This document shows, in pieces, positions 1 to 7,226 of a DNA stretch of 64,000 bases (within the stretch, counting starts at the first letter, position 1; each line of letters begins with the position of its first letter). Location: assembly GCF_014202315.1 (NCBI RefSeq), contig NZ_JACHGN010000005.1, forward strand, positions 62,001 to 126,000. The letters are read 5' to 3'. The translations under genes and the position numbers were made by a program. Under the pieces are notes generated by a model, which ran no database searches, was not told the DNA's origin, and saw only the letters and a program-made list of their open reading frames with translations. Source of the DNA: Thermocatellispora tengchongensis (lineage in GTDB: Bacteria; Actinomycetota; Actinomycetes; Streptosporangiales; Streptosporangiaceae).

Positions 1-956
1 GTGTAGAAGCGAAAGCGCTTGCGCAGCCGGTCGGCGACCCCGGGGGGCAGGATCGCGAAGACCGCGTTGGCCTGGGTGGGCTGGGTGATCCGGACGCCGG
101 GCACCCCGGCCACGGCGCGGGCGAGCCTGGCGGCCATCGCGTTGGCCCGGCCCGCGTTGCGCAGCCACAGGTCGCCCGCGAGCAGCGCCTCGAACTGCGC
201 CGAGACGAAGCGCATCTTCGACGGGAGCTGCATCGCGGTCTTGCGCACGTAGCCCACGCCGCGGGCCGCCGCGTCGTTGAGGACCACGACCGCCTCGCCG
301 AACAGCAGGCCGATCTTGGTGCCGCCGAAGGAGAGCGCGTCCACGCCGGCGTCGGTGGTCAGGGCGCGCAGCGGCACGCCCAGCGACGCGGCGGCGTTGG
401 CGATGCGGGCGCCGTCCACGTGCACGAGCAGCCCGAGCCCGTGGGCGTGCTCGCAGATCGCCGCGACCTCCTCGGGGGTGTAGACGGTGCCCAGCTCGGT
501 GGCGTTGGAGATCGAGACGACCTTCGGCTGCGCGCGGTGCACGTCGCCGAAGCCCCACGCCTGGCGGTCGATCAGCTCCGGGGTGAGCTTGCCGTCGGGC
601 GTGGGCACGGTCAGCAGCTTGATCCCGCCGGTGACCTCGGGCGCGCCGCCCTCGTCCACGTTGATGTGCGCGGTCTCCGCGCAGATCACCGACTCCCACG
701 GCGCGCACATCGAGCGCAGGGCCACGACGTTGGCCCCGGTGCCGTTGAAGACCGGCCAGGCGCGGGCGGCGGGGCCGAGGTGGGCCCGGAAGACCTCCTG
801 CAGCGCCTCGGTGTACACGTCGTCGCCGTAGGCGGGCTGGTGGCCCTCGTTGGCCCGCGCCACCGCCGCGATCACCTCGGGATGGGCGCCGGCGTAGTTG
901 TCGCTGGCGAAGCCGCGGGAGTGCGGGTCGTGCCGGCGGGTGGTGGCGCCGGTCAC
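1..956 (-). CDS. L-threonine aldolase, 3' end cut by window edge
   Basis: About 318 residues are visible and the C-terminus lies beyond base 1. This is a PLP fold-type I beta-eliminating lyase of the low-specificity threonine aldolase family, which cleaves threonine/allo-threonine to glycine and acetaldehyde in the cytosol. Family signatures are the N-terminal FASDNYAGAHPEV, the metal/PLP-site region HVDGARIANA and the PLP lysine in SFGGTKIGLLFGE. The GTG start at 956 overlaps the TGA of the upstream SDR by 4 bp (953-956), so translation is probably coupled. It is the third gene of a DUF6421-SDR-aldolase unit. The family assignment is firm; substrate specificity is not shown by sequence. Confidence 0.9.
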   Translation of the reverse strand, partial: MTGATTRRHDPHSRGFASDNYAGAHPEVIAAVARANEGHQPAYGDDVYTEALQEVFRAHLGPAARAWPVFNGTGANVVALRSMCAPWESVICAETAHINVDEGGAPEVTGGIKLLTVPTPDGKLTPELIDRQAWGFGDVHRAQPKVVSISNATELGTVYTPEEVAAICEHAHGLGLLVHVDGARIANAAASLGVPLRALTTDAGVDALSFGGTKIGLLFGEAVVVLNDAAARGVGYVRKTAMQLPSKMRFVSAQFEALLAGDLWLRNAGRANAMAARLARAVAGVPGVRITQPTQANAVFAILPPGVADRLRKRFRFY

Positions 957-1624
957 CTGGTGAGTTCCAGCCGCTGTCCGTTGAGCTCCTCGGCGGGGCG
1001 GTCCCACAGGCCCGCGATGACCTCGGCGAGGCTCTCGACGTCGGTGAACCCGGTGAACTTGGCGTCGGGCTTGGCGCTCCGCATGGCGTCGTTGACCAGG
1101 GCCTTGACGACCAGGATGGTGGCGGCCGAGCCGGTGCCGCGCAGCGCGTCGGCCAGGGCGAGCGTCCACGCCTCGGCGGCGGCCTTGGCGGCGGCGTACG
1201 CGGCGTCGCCCTGGCCGGGCCGCTGCGCGGCGGTCGCAGAGACGATCACGAAGCGGCCGTTGCGGCTTTCGGCCAGCAGCGGCTCGAAGGCCAGCGAGAC
1301 GAGCTGGAGCGTGCGGATGAGCAGGTCGTGCAGGAGGTCCCAGTCCTCCAGGTCGGTGTCGGCGAAGGTCTTGCCGCCGCGCCAGCCCCCGACGAGGTGC
1401 ACGACGCCGTCGACGCGGCCGTACTTCACCGCGATGTCCCGGGCGAGGTCGCCGACGGCGTGCGGCTGGAGCAGGTCGGCCACGAACTGCTCGGCGCCCG
1501 CGATCTCGGGCTGGGGCCGCGCGTCCACCGCGACGACGGTGTCACCTGCGGCGGCCAGCCGCCGTACGACGGCCTGGCCCGCGGGGCCTCCGGCCCCGGT
1601 GACGACGACAACCCTCTGGTCCAT
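953..1624 (-). CDS. short-chain dehydrogenase/reductase
   Basis: A 223-residue SDR. The N-terminal Rossmann motif reads VVVVTGAGGPAGQAV, followed by an acidic residue after beta-2 (AVDARP) that usually favours NAD(H). The catalytic YxxxK appears as YAAAKAAAEAW, with a serine in the strand FVIVSATAAQRPGQGDA. The ATG at 1624 overlaps the TGA of the DUF6421 gene (1624-1626), and its own stop overlaps the aldolase GTG, so three genes form one tightly coupled unit. The substrate is unknown. Its constant neighbours suggest a shared small-molecule pathway with the aldolase, but this is inference. Confidence 0.85.
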   Translation of the reverse strand: MDQRVVVVTGAGGPAGQAVVRRLAAAGDTVVAVDARPQPEIAGAEQFVADLLQPHAVGDLARDIAVKYGRVDGVVHLVGGWRGGKTFADTDLEDWDLLHDLLIRTLQLVSLAFEPLLAESRNGRFVIVSATAAQRPGQGDAAYAAAKAAAEAWTLALADALRGTGSAATILVVKALVNDAMRSAKPDAKFTGFTDVESLAEVIAGLWDRPAEELNGQRLELTR

Positions 1625-3750
1625 CAGCGAATCCCCCTAGTGGAATCGACGACACTGCTGAGCTTACGGCGGAGCGCCTCGTAGAACATGCTCAGGGGGA
1701 ATTCGTCGGGGAGCACGGCGTCCACGATCGCCTTCGTACTGCTTCGCATGTCCTGCCCCGGTTCTGCCTCCGGAAGCGCGTCCACACCGCGATTCCACAC
1801 CGAGGCGGGATGAGGATCTACGTACTTCGCCACAAGCCGGTACGCCGCCAGCCAGTGCGCCAGCTTGGAGCGGTCGATGCCGTCGCGGTACAGCTTGTCC
1901 ACCTCGCCCCGCAGGTCGGCCACGCCGTCGGGCACCCGCGGCCAGTCGATGGTGAGCCGGTTGTCGGTCCACCGCACGACGTCGTTGCGGTGCAGGTAGG
2001 CGAACAGGAGCTGGCCGCCGAGCCCGTCGTAGTTGCGCACCCGCCCGCCGGTGATCGGGAACCGGAACAGCCGGTCGAACAGGATCGCGATCTGGACGTA
2101 CCGGGCCTGGGGCACGCCCTTGGCCTCCAGCCTGACCGCCTCGCCGAACGCGGTCAGGTCGCAGCGCAGCTCCTCCAGCGCGTACATCCAGTACGGCATG
2201 CGCTGCTTGATCATGAACGGGTCGAACGGCAGGTCGCCGTGGCTGTGCGTGCGGTCGTGCACCAGGTCCCACAGGGTGAAGGCGTCGCGGGCGAGATCCC
2301 GCCCGGCCAGCAGCCGCTCGGCCTCGGGCGGCAGGTCCAGCCGGAGCGTCTCGGCCGCGGCGGCGGAGACGCGGCGGAACCGGGCGGACTCGCGGTCGCA
2401 GAAGATGGCGCCCCAGGTGAACCGGGGCGGGGTCTCGCGCACCGCGACGGTCTCGGGGAACAGCACCGCCGAGTCGGTGTCGTAGCCCGCGGTGAAGTCC
2501 TCGAACGCCACCGGCACGAACATCGGGTTGTCGTAGCGGGCGCGCTCCAGACGGGCCAGCCACTCCGGCCAGACCGTGCGCAGCCACACGGCCTCCAGGT
2601 TGCGGGCGCGGTTGCCGTTCTGGGTGTACATCGGGAACACGACCAGGTGCTCGCGCCCGTCGATCCGCTGCTCCTCGGGGTGGAAGGCCGTCAGCGAGTC
2701 GAGGAAGTCCGGCACGCCGAGCCCCTGCGCGGCCCACTTGCGCAGGTCGGCGACGACGGCGTCGAGGTAGGCGCGGTCGTGCGGGAAGCGGGGCGCGAGC
2801 GCGGCGACGTGCCCCGCGATCCGCTCGACCAGGGCGGCGGCCCGCTCGGGCTCGGCGGCGATCGAGCCGTCCTCGGCCTGGAGGGGACGCAGCTCCTCCA
2901 CCACCGCCTTGAGCGCGGCGAACCCGGCGTCGGGCTCGCCGCGGGTCTGGGTGCCGGTTCGGGTGCCGGTGCCGGTGGCGGTTCGGCTGCCGGATTGGCT
3001 GCCCGGGTCGGCGGGGAGGCGGGCGGCCCAGGTCACGACGTCGCCCCACAGGGTCTCGTGGTCGTGCTCGGCGATGGAGTCGTCGCCGAACAGGTCGGAG
3101 TCGGCGAAGGCGACCACCCGGCCGTGCCCGTGGCGCACCGCCAGCGCGAGGGGCGCGCTCGCGGGGTCGGCCGTGGGCGAGGTGCGGTACAGGATCTCGG
3201 CGTGCCCGGGGCCGGTGAGCGCGCCGGAGCGGTAGAAGCAGGCGCGGCGGGCGCGAGCCGGGATCGGGCCGTCGCCGGGAACGCCCATGACCCAGGTGGG
3301 GACGCTGTTGTGGGCGTGGCGCGGGTCCTGCACGGTGACGTGCTCGACGCCGATGCCGAAGCGGGCGAGCAGGGCGGCGAGGTTGCTGCCGTACTTGTCC
3401 TGCTCGCACTCCGCGAGCACGACCAGCCCGCCGCCGGCCTCGACGTACGCCTCGATCGCGTCCAGCTCCTCGGCGGGGAGCACGGGGCTGCCGAGGCCGG
3501 TGGTGCGCTCCCAGCGCTCGGCGGAGGGATGCGCGATGACCAGCACGTCGTGCCGGGCGAGCAGGGACGGGGTGAGCGGGCCGCCGGTGTGGGCCCGCAC
3601 CTCGTGGCCGAGGCGGCGCAGCGCGGCGGCGGCGCGGGCGTAGCTGTTGTCGTCGGGATGGCCCGGGTTCATGACCGCCGCGAGCTCGGCGCGTATGGTC
3701 CACGACTCGCTGTGGGCCTCGTCGAACAGGACACGCGGGAACACCGTCAT
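1624..3750 (-). CDS. DUF6421 family protein
   Basis: 708 residues from the ATG at 3750, chosen because AGGAGA lies just upstream; an in-frame extension to 3831 lacks a site. Residues 1 to about 245 look like a class I glutamine-amidotransferase-like/trehalose-utilisation-like fold (VLVIAHPS, then a CEQDKYG segment). A Thr/Gly/Arg-rich linker of GT repeats (about 2945-3005) follows, then a roughly 430-residue domain with HDRTHSHGDLPFD and several His/Asp clusters that could bind metal. I recognise it as the DUF6421 protein seen beside SDR and threonine aldolase genes in other actinomycetes. Its function is unknown. Confidence 0.7.
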   Translation of the reverse strand: MTVFPRVLFDEAHSESWTIRAELAAVMNPGHPDDNSYARAAAALRRLGHEVRAHTGGPLTPSLLARHDVLVIAHPSAERWERTTGLGSPVLPAEELDAIEAYVEAGGGLVVLAECEQDKYGSNLAALLARFGIGVEHVTVQDPRHAHNSVPTWVMGVPGDGPIPARARRACFYRSGALTGPGHAEILYRTSPTADPASAPLALAVRHGHGRVVAFADSDLFGDDSIAEHDHETLWGDVVTWAARLPADPGSQSGSRTATGTGTRTGTQTRGEPDAGFAALKAVVEELRPLQAEDGSIAAEPERAAALVERIAGHVAALAPRFPHDRAYLDAVVADLRKWAAQGLGVPDFLDSLTAFHPEEQRIDGREHLVVFPMYTQNGNRARNLEAVWLRTVWPEWLARLERARYDNPMFVPVAFEDFTAGYDTDSAVLFPETVAVRETPPRFTWGAIFCDRESARFRRVSAAAAETLRLDLPPEAERLLAGRDLARDAFTLWDLVHDRTHSHGDLPFDPFMIKQRMPYWMYALEELRCDLTAFGEAVRLEAKGVPQARYVQIAILFDRLFRFPITGGRVRNYDGLGGQLLFAYLHRNDVVRWTDNRLTIDWPRVPDGVADLRGEVDKLYRDGIDRSKLAHWLAAYRLVAKYVDPHPASVWNRGVDALPEAEPGQDMRSSTKAIVDAVLPDEFPLSMFYEALRRKLSSVVDSTRGIR

Positions 3751-3785
3751 GAAGGATCTCCTGAAAAGTCGGGCTTCAGGAGAAA

Positions 3786-3791
3786 AATATA
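3786..3791 (-). promoter_or_regulatory. candidate -10 element for the DUF6421 operon
   Basis: The minus strand reads TATATT inside an AT-rich patch (3780-3792) that stands out in this GC-rich sequence, about 36 bp before the DUF6421 start. No good -35 is seen at 17-18 bp. The rest of the 175-bp divergent gap toward the lectin gene holds only a weak TACTAT-like box near 3873. Confidence 0.35.
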
Positions 3792-3925
3792 CACAGAAAC
3801 CGGACATCGACCGCAGAGCCGACTGTGACACACGCCGCCGCGCCTACCGATACGTTCTGCGATCGTATGCTTACTATGAGTGCGCTTGATCCGTCAACCC
3901 GTTGTCCGAGAAAGGACTCCAACTC

Positions 3926-4531
3926 ATGGCACAACGGTTCCGAGCACGGCACCTGCTCGCCCCCGTCGGCGCGCTCCTCGCGGCGGCACTCGTCGCGAGC
4001 CCGCAGGCGGCGGCGGTGGCCGACCCCGAACCGGTGACCCAGGACGAGCTGGTCCCGTACCTGGGGCACGAGGAGCGGGAGCAGCAGGCCGCCCCGCAGC
4101 AGCAGGCGCACGCGCCGCAGTACCGGCTCGTCGTCGCCAGGCACAGCGGCAAGTGCCTGGACATCGCCGGTGCGAGCACCGACAACGCCGCGCGCGCGAT
4201 CCAGTTCACCTGCAGCGGCAGCTCCAACCAGCGCTGGGCGCTGATCCCGACCAAGGACGGCTTCTACCACATCGTCGCCCGCCACAGCGGACAGTGCCTG
4301 GAGGTCGCGCGCCGGTCCACCGACAACGGCGCCCGGGTGCAGCAGTGGCCGTGCTCGTCCGCCCCGCACCACCAGTGGCGCCGGGTGGACCTGCACAACG
4401 GCTACTCCAAGTTCGTCAACAGGAACAGCCACAAGTGCCTGGACGTCAACGGCGCGAGCCAGGCCAACGGCACCCGCGTCGTGCAGTGGAGCTGCACGGG
4501 CGGCACCAACCAGCAGTGGCGCCTGGTCTGA
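3926..4531 (+). CDS. secreted ricin B-type lectin-domain protein
   Basis: 201 residues from the ATG at 3926, preceded by GAGAAAGGA; the in-frame TTG at 3902 lies upstream of that site. The N-terminus is a Sec signal peptide (RFRARHLL, then an Ala-rich core to about residue 35). A Gln/Glu-rich spacer follows. One beta-trefoil domain fills residues 70-201, with the typical repeats GKCLDIAG, GQCLEVA and HKCLDVNG and the QxW motifs NQRW, QQWP, HQWR and QQWR. It is expected to bind carbohydrate outside the cell. No catalytic domain is attached, so it is a lone lectin rather than a glycosidase module. Confidence 0.88.
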   Translation: MAQRFRARHLLAPVGALLAAALVASPQAAAVADPEPVTQDELVPYLGHEEREQQAAPQQQAHAPQYRLVVARHSGKCLDIAGASTDNAARAIQFTCSGSSNQRWALIPTKDGFYHIVARHSGQCLEVARRSTDNGARVQQWPCSSAPHHQWRRVDLHNGYSKFVNRNSHKCLDVNGASQANGTRVVQWSCTGGTNQQWRLV

Positions 4532-4554
4532 CCGCGCGCTGCCCGGCCTACCGG

Positions 4555-4653
4555 GCACTGCCCGCCTTGACGGCGCACTGCCCGCCTTGACGGCGTACTG
4601 CCCGCCTTGACGGCGCACTGCCCGTCTGACGGCGCACTGCCTGCCTTGACGGC
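4555..4653. repeat. five tandem copies of a 20-bp repeat
   Basis: Units begin at 4555, 4575, 4595, 4615 (19 bp, one base lost) and 4634, each close to GCACTGCCCGCCTTGACGGC. They fill the gap between the convergent lectin and response-regulator genes. Each unit contains TTGACGGC (one copy varies), but no promoter role is evident. It is probably a replication-slippage array. Confidence 0.9.
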
Positions 4654-4664
4654 CGCTGCGGCGC

Positions 4665-5330
4665 TCAGGCGGCCGAGGCCCCGGGGCGCACCACGCCCGA
4701 CTCGTAGGCGAAGACCACCGCCTGTGCGCGGTCGCGCAGGTGCAGTTTCATCAGCACCCTGGCGACGTGGGTCTTGACCGTGGCCTCACCGACGTAGAGC
4801 TCCTTGGCGATCTCGGCGTTGGTGAGGCCGCGGGCCAGGAGGCGCAGCACCTCCAGCTCGCGCGGGGTCAGCTCGGCGAGCTGCGGCGGGGGCGCGGGCT
4901 CGTGCCGGCCGGCGAAGGAGGCGATCACCCGGGTCGTCACGGCCGGATCGAGCAGCGCGTCGCCCGCGGCGACCACGCGCACGGCGTCCACGAGCTGCTC
5001 GGGAGGCGAGACCTTGAGCAGGAAGCCACTGGTGCCCACGCGCAGCGCGGCGTACAGGTTCTCGTCGGTGTTGAAGGTCGTGAGCATGATGACCTTCGGC
5101 GGGTTCTGGCCGCCGAGCAGCGCCGCCGCCGCGGCCAGTCCGTCCATGCGGGGCATCGAGATGTCCATCAGCACGACGTCGGGGCGGGTGCGCCGGGCCA
5201 CCGCGACGGCCTCGGCGCCGTCGGCCGCCTCCCCGACCACGGCCATGCCCTCCTCGGTCTCCAGGACCATCCGCAGGCCCGCACGGACCATGGCCTGGTC
5301 GTCGGCTATCAGGATCCGGATCTCGCTCAC
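4665..5330 (-). CDS. NarL/LuxR-type response regulator (orphan)
   Basis: 221 residues from GTG at 5330 with GGAGG six bases upstream. The receiver domain (residues 1-120) has the acidic pair DDQAM, the phospho-acceptor in VVLMDISMPRMDG and the conserved Lys in FLLKVSPPEQ. The C-terminal LuxR HTH is LTPRELEVLRLLARGLTNAE with TVKTHVARVLMKL. These proteins are normally phosphorylated by a NarX/DesK-type histidine kinase and bind promoter DNA. No histidine kinase gene is adjacent; the nearest kinase is the Ser/Thr kinase just upstream on the same strand. Its target is unknown. Confidence 0.92.
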   Translation of the reverse strand: MSEIRILIADDQAMVRAGLRMVLETEEGMAVVGEAADGAEAVAVARRTRPDVVLMDISMPRMDGLAAAAALLGGQNPPKVIMLTTFNTDENLYAALRVGTSGFLLKVSPPEQLVDAVRVVAAGDALLDPAVTTRVIASFAGRHEPAPPPQLAELTPRELEVLRLLARGLTNAEIAKELYVGEATVKTHVARVLMKLHLRDRAQAVVFAYESGVVRPGASAA

Positions 5331-5450
5331 ACCAGCCTCCCTGGAGATATGTGACGCAGCTTAAACGGCCACGGAGCACCGGGAAACTGGACAAAACGCC
5401 CAAACAAGCGGCCTCCAAGTGAGGCCCAAGTGGCCGGTGAGGGGGCGGGG

Positions 5451-7226
5451 TCAGGAGCCCTGGAACTCCACGCTGCCCGCGATCCGCTCGGCGACGGAGT
5501 CCTGGCAACCGGCGGCGGCGCAGTAGTAGATCAACAGCACCGTGCCGCCCTGGTGGTCCACGACGTACGCGGTGAAGTCCAGCCGCCCGCCGTTCTGCGG
5601 GTCGCTGACCGCGCCCTTCAGCCGCACGCCCGGCTGCCCGCCGACGGTCACCTGCACCGGCTCGGACGGCACGCTGACCTGCCCCGGCAGTGACGAGGAG
5701 AGCGCGTCGGTCACCTCGTCGGCCTGCGAGTCGGCGGTGACCGTGGCCAGCACCTGGGCGTAGACGCCGGTGGCGGCCTCGGGATCGTCGCGGATCACCT
5801 GGTTGGCGGACGCCCAGTCGGCGCTGACCGGCGTGACGAACAACCGCTCGAACACGTCCACCTGCTCCGAGGCGATGGCGAACAGGTCGGTGTGGGTGCG
5901 CGCCGTCCATTCACCGGGGTACTCGAAGGAGATCGGGGCCGCCACCGTCGGGGCGTAGCGCTTCCAGTCGGCCTCGCCGCCGCGCAGCACCAGGGCCAGC
6001 GCCATCGCCGCCGCCACGATGACCGCGATGGCGGCGGACGCGCCGATCAGGATGCCCCTGCCGCCCTTCTTGCCCTTGCTCCCCTTGCTCCCCTTGCCGC
6101 CCGTGCCGGCCGAGGGGACCGTCGGCGCGGTCTGCGGCCCGTGCGCCTCTGGCGCCGCCTGGGCCGCCGGGTGGCCGGTCTGGGCCACTTGAGCCGCTTG
6201 GGCTACCGGGGCCGCTTGGGCTGCGGCCTCGCCCTGGCCCGCGTACGCGGCGTGACCGGCGTGCGGCTGCGCTTGGCCGGCAGGGTGAGCGTGCAGGCCC
6301 GGGTGCGACGTGGGCCCCGCCGGGTGCGGGGCAGGGCCGGCCGGGGCCACCGGGAATGCGTACGACCCGCCGGCGGAGTGGCCGCTGATCGCGTCGCGCA
6401 GCGCGGCGACGAACTCACCGCAGGTCGCGAAGCGCTGGTCGGGCGACTTGGCCAGCGCCCGCGCCATCACGCCGTCCACTTCGAGCGGCAGCTCCGGCCG
6501 CAGCGTGCTGAGCGGCGCAGGCGCCTCGGCGAGGTGCGCCCACAGCAGCGCGATGTCGTTGTCGCGCTGGAACGGCAGCCGCCCGGCCAGCGCCTCGTAC
6601 ACCACGCAGGCCATGGCGTACTGGTCGCAGCGGCCGTCGATGTGCTCCTTGTTGATCTGCTCGGGCGCCATGTAGCGGGGGGTGCCGATGAACTGGTCGG
6701 TCTGGGTCAGCCCGGAGATCGAGGTGCGGTGTTTGGTGATGCCGAAGTCGGTGAGGTAGACGTGCTCGCCCTCGGCGCCGCCCGCGATCAGGATGTTGGC
6801 CGGCTTCACGTCGCGGTGGATCAGGTCGTGCGCGTGCGCGGTGTCCAGCGCCGCGGCCACCTGGGAGAAGATCCGGTTGACCTGGGCGACGGCGAGCGGG
6901 CCGCGGTCCAGGAAGTGCTTGCGCAGGTCCAGGCCGTCGACGTACCGCATGGCGATGTACAGGACGTCGCCCTCGGCGTTGGCCTCGTAGATCGGGATGA
7001 TGTTGGGGTGGTCGATGCTGGCGACGGTGCGCGACTCCAGGATGAAGCGCTGCCGGAACCGGTCGTCGGTGGTCAGCACCGGGTGAAGGATCTTCAGCGC
7101 GACGCGCCGGTTCAGCCGGGGATCGACGGCGAGGTACACCACGGCCATGCCGCCCTTGCCGATGATGTCCTCGATGTGATACCCGGCGACCTCCTGGCCG
7201 ATCAGCGAGCGCTCGTTCACCGGCAT
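5451..7226 (-). CDS. PknB-like transmembrane Ser/Thr protein kinase
   Basis: 591 residues from the ATG at 7226; its ATGA overlaps the stop of the upstream gene. The kinase domain spans about residues 14-275: glycine loop GKGGMAVV, VAIK-type Lys in VALKILHP (about 45), HRDVKPANIL (Asp about 139), DFG in LTDFGITKH and APE in YMAPEQ. A His/Ala/Gly/Pro-rich linker and a GKGSKGSKGKKGG basic stretch precede one TM helix (about 400-425). The roughly 165-residue extracellular C-terminal domain lacks PASTA repeats and is of unknown type. Coupling to the protease-like gene suggests they work together in envelope signalling. Confidence 0.93.
   Translation of the reverse strand: MPVNERSLIGQEVAGYHIEDIIGKGGMAVVYLAVDPRLNRRVALKILHPVLTTDDRFRQRFILESRTVASIDHPNIIPIYEANAEGDVLYIAMRYVDGLDLRKHFLDRGPLAVAQVNRIFSQVAAALDTAHAHDLIHRDVKPANILIAGGAEGEHVYLTDFGITKHRTSISGLTQTDQFIGTPRYMAPEQINKEHIDGRCDQYAMACVVYEALAGRLPFQRDNDIALLWAHLAEAPAPLSTLRPELPLEVDGVMARALAKSPDQRFATCGEFVAALRDAISGHSAGGSYAFPVAPAGPAPHPAGPTSHPGLHAHPAGQAQPHAGHAAYAGQGEAAAQAAPVAQAAQVAQTGHPAAQAAPEAHGPQTAPTVPSAGTGGKGSKGSKGKKGGRGILIGASAAIAVIVAAAMALALVLRGGEADWKRYAPTVAAPISFEYPGEWTARTHTDLFAIASEQVDVFERLFVTPVSADWASANQVIRDDPEAATGVYAQVLATVTADSQADEVTDALSSSLPGQVSVPSEPVQVTVGGQPGVRLKGAVSDPQNGGRLDFTAYVVDHQGGTVLLIYYCAAAGCQDSVAERIAGSVEFQGS

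Noticed and set aside
12-25. AAAGCGCTTGCG near the left edge as another CAAGCGCTTG operator
   Set aside because: The left half-site is AAAG rather than CAAG and it lies deep inside the threonine aldolase gene.
1810-3828. 672-residue plus-strand ORF opposite the DUF6421 gene
   Set aside because: It is a high-GC shadow: Val/Gly/Arg/His-rich, no domain, and fully antisense to a gene with good family features and a ribosome site.
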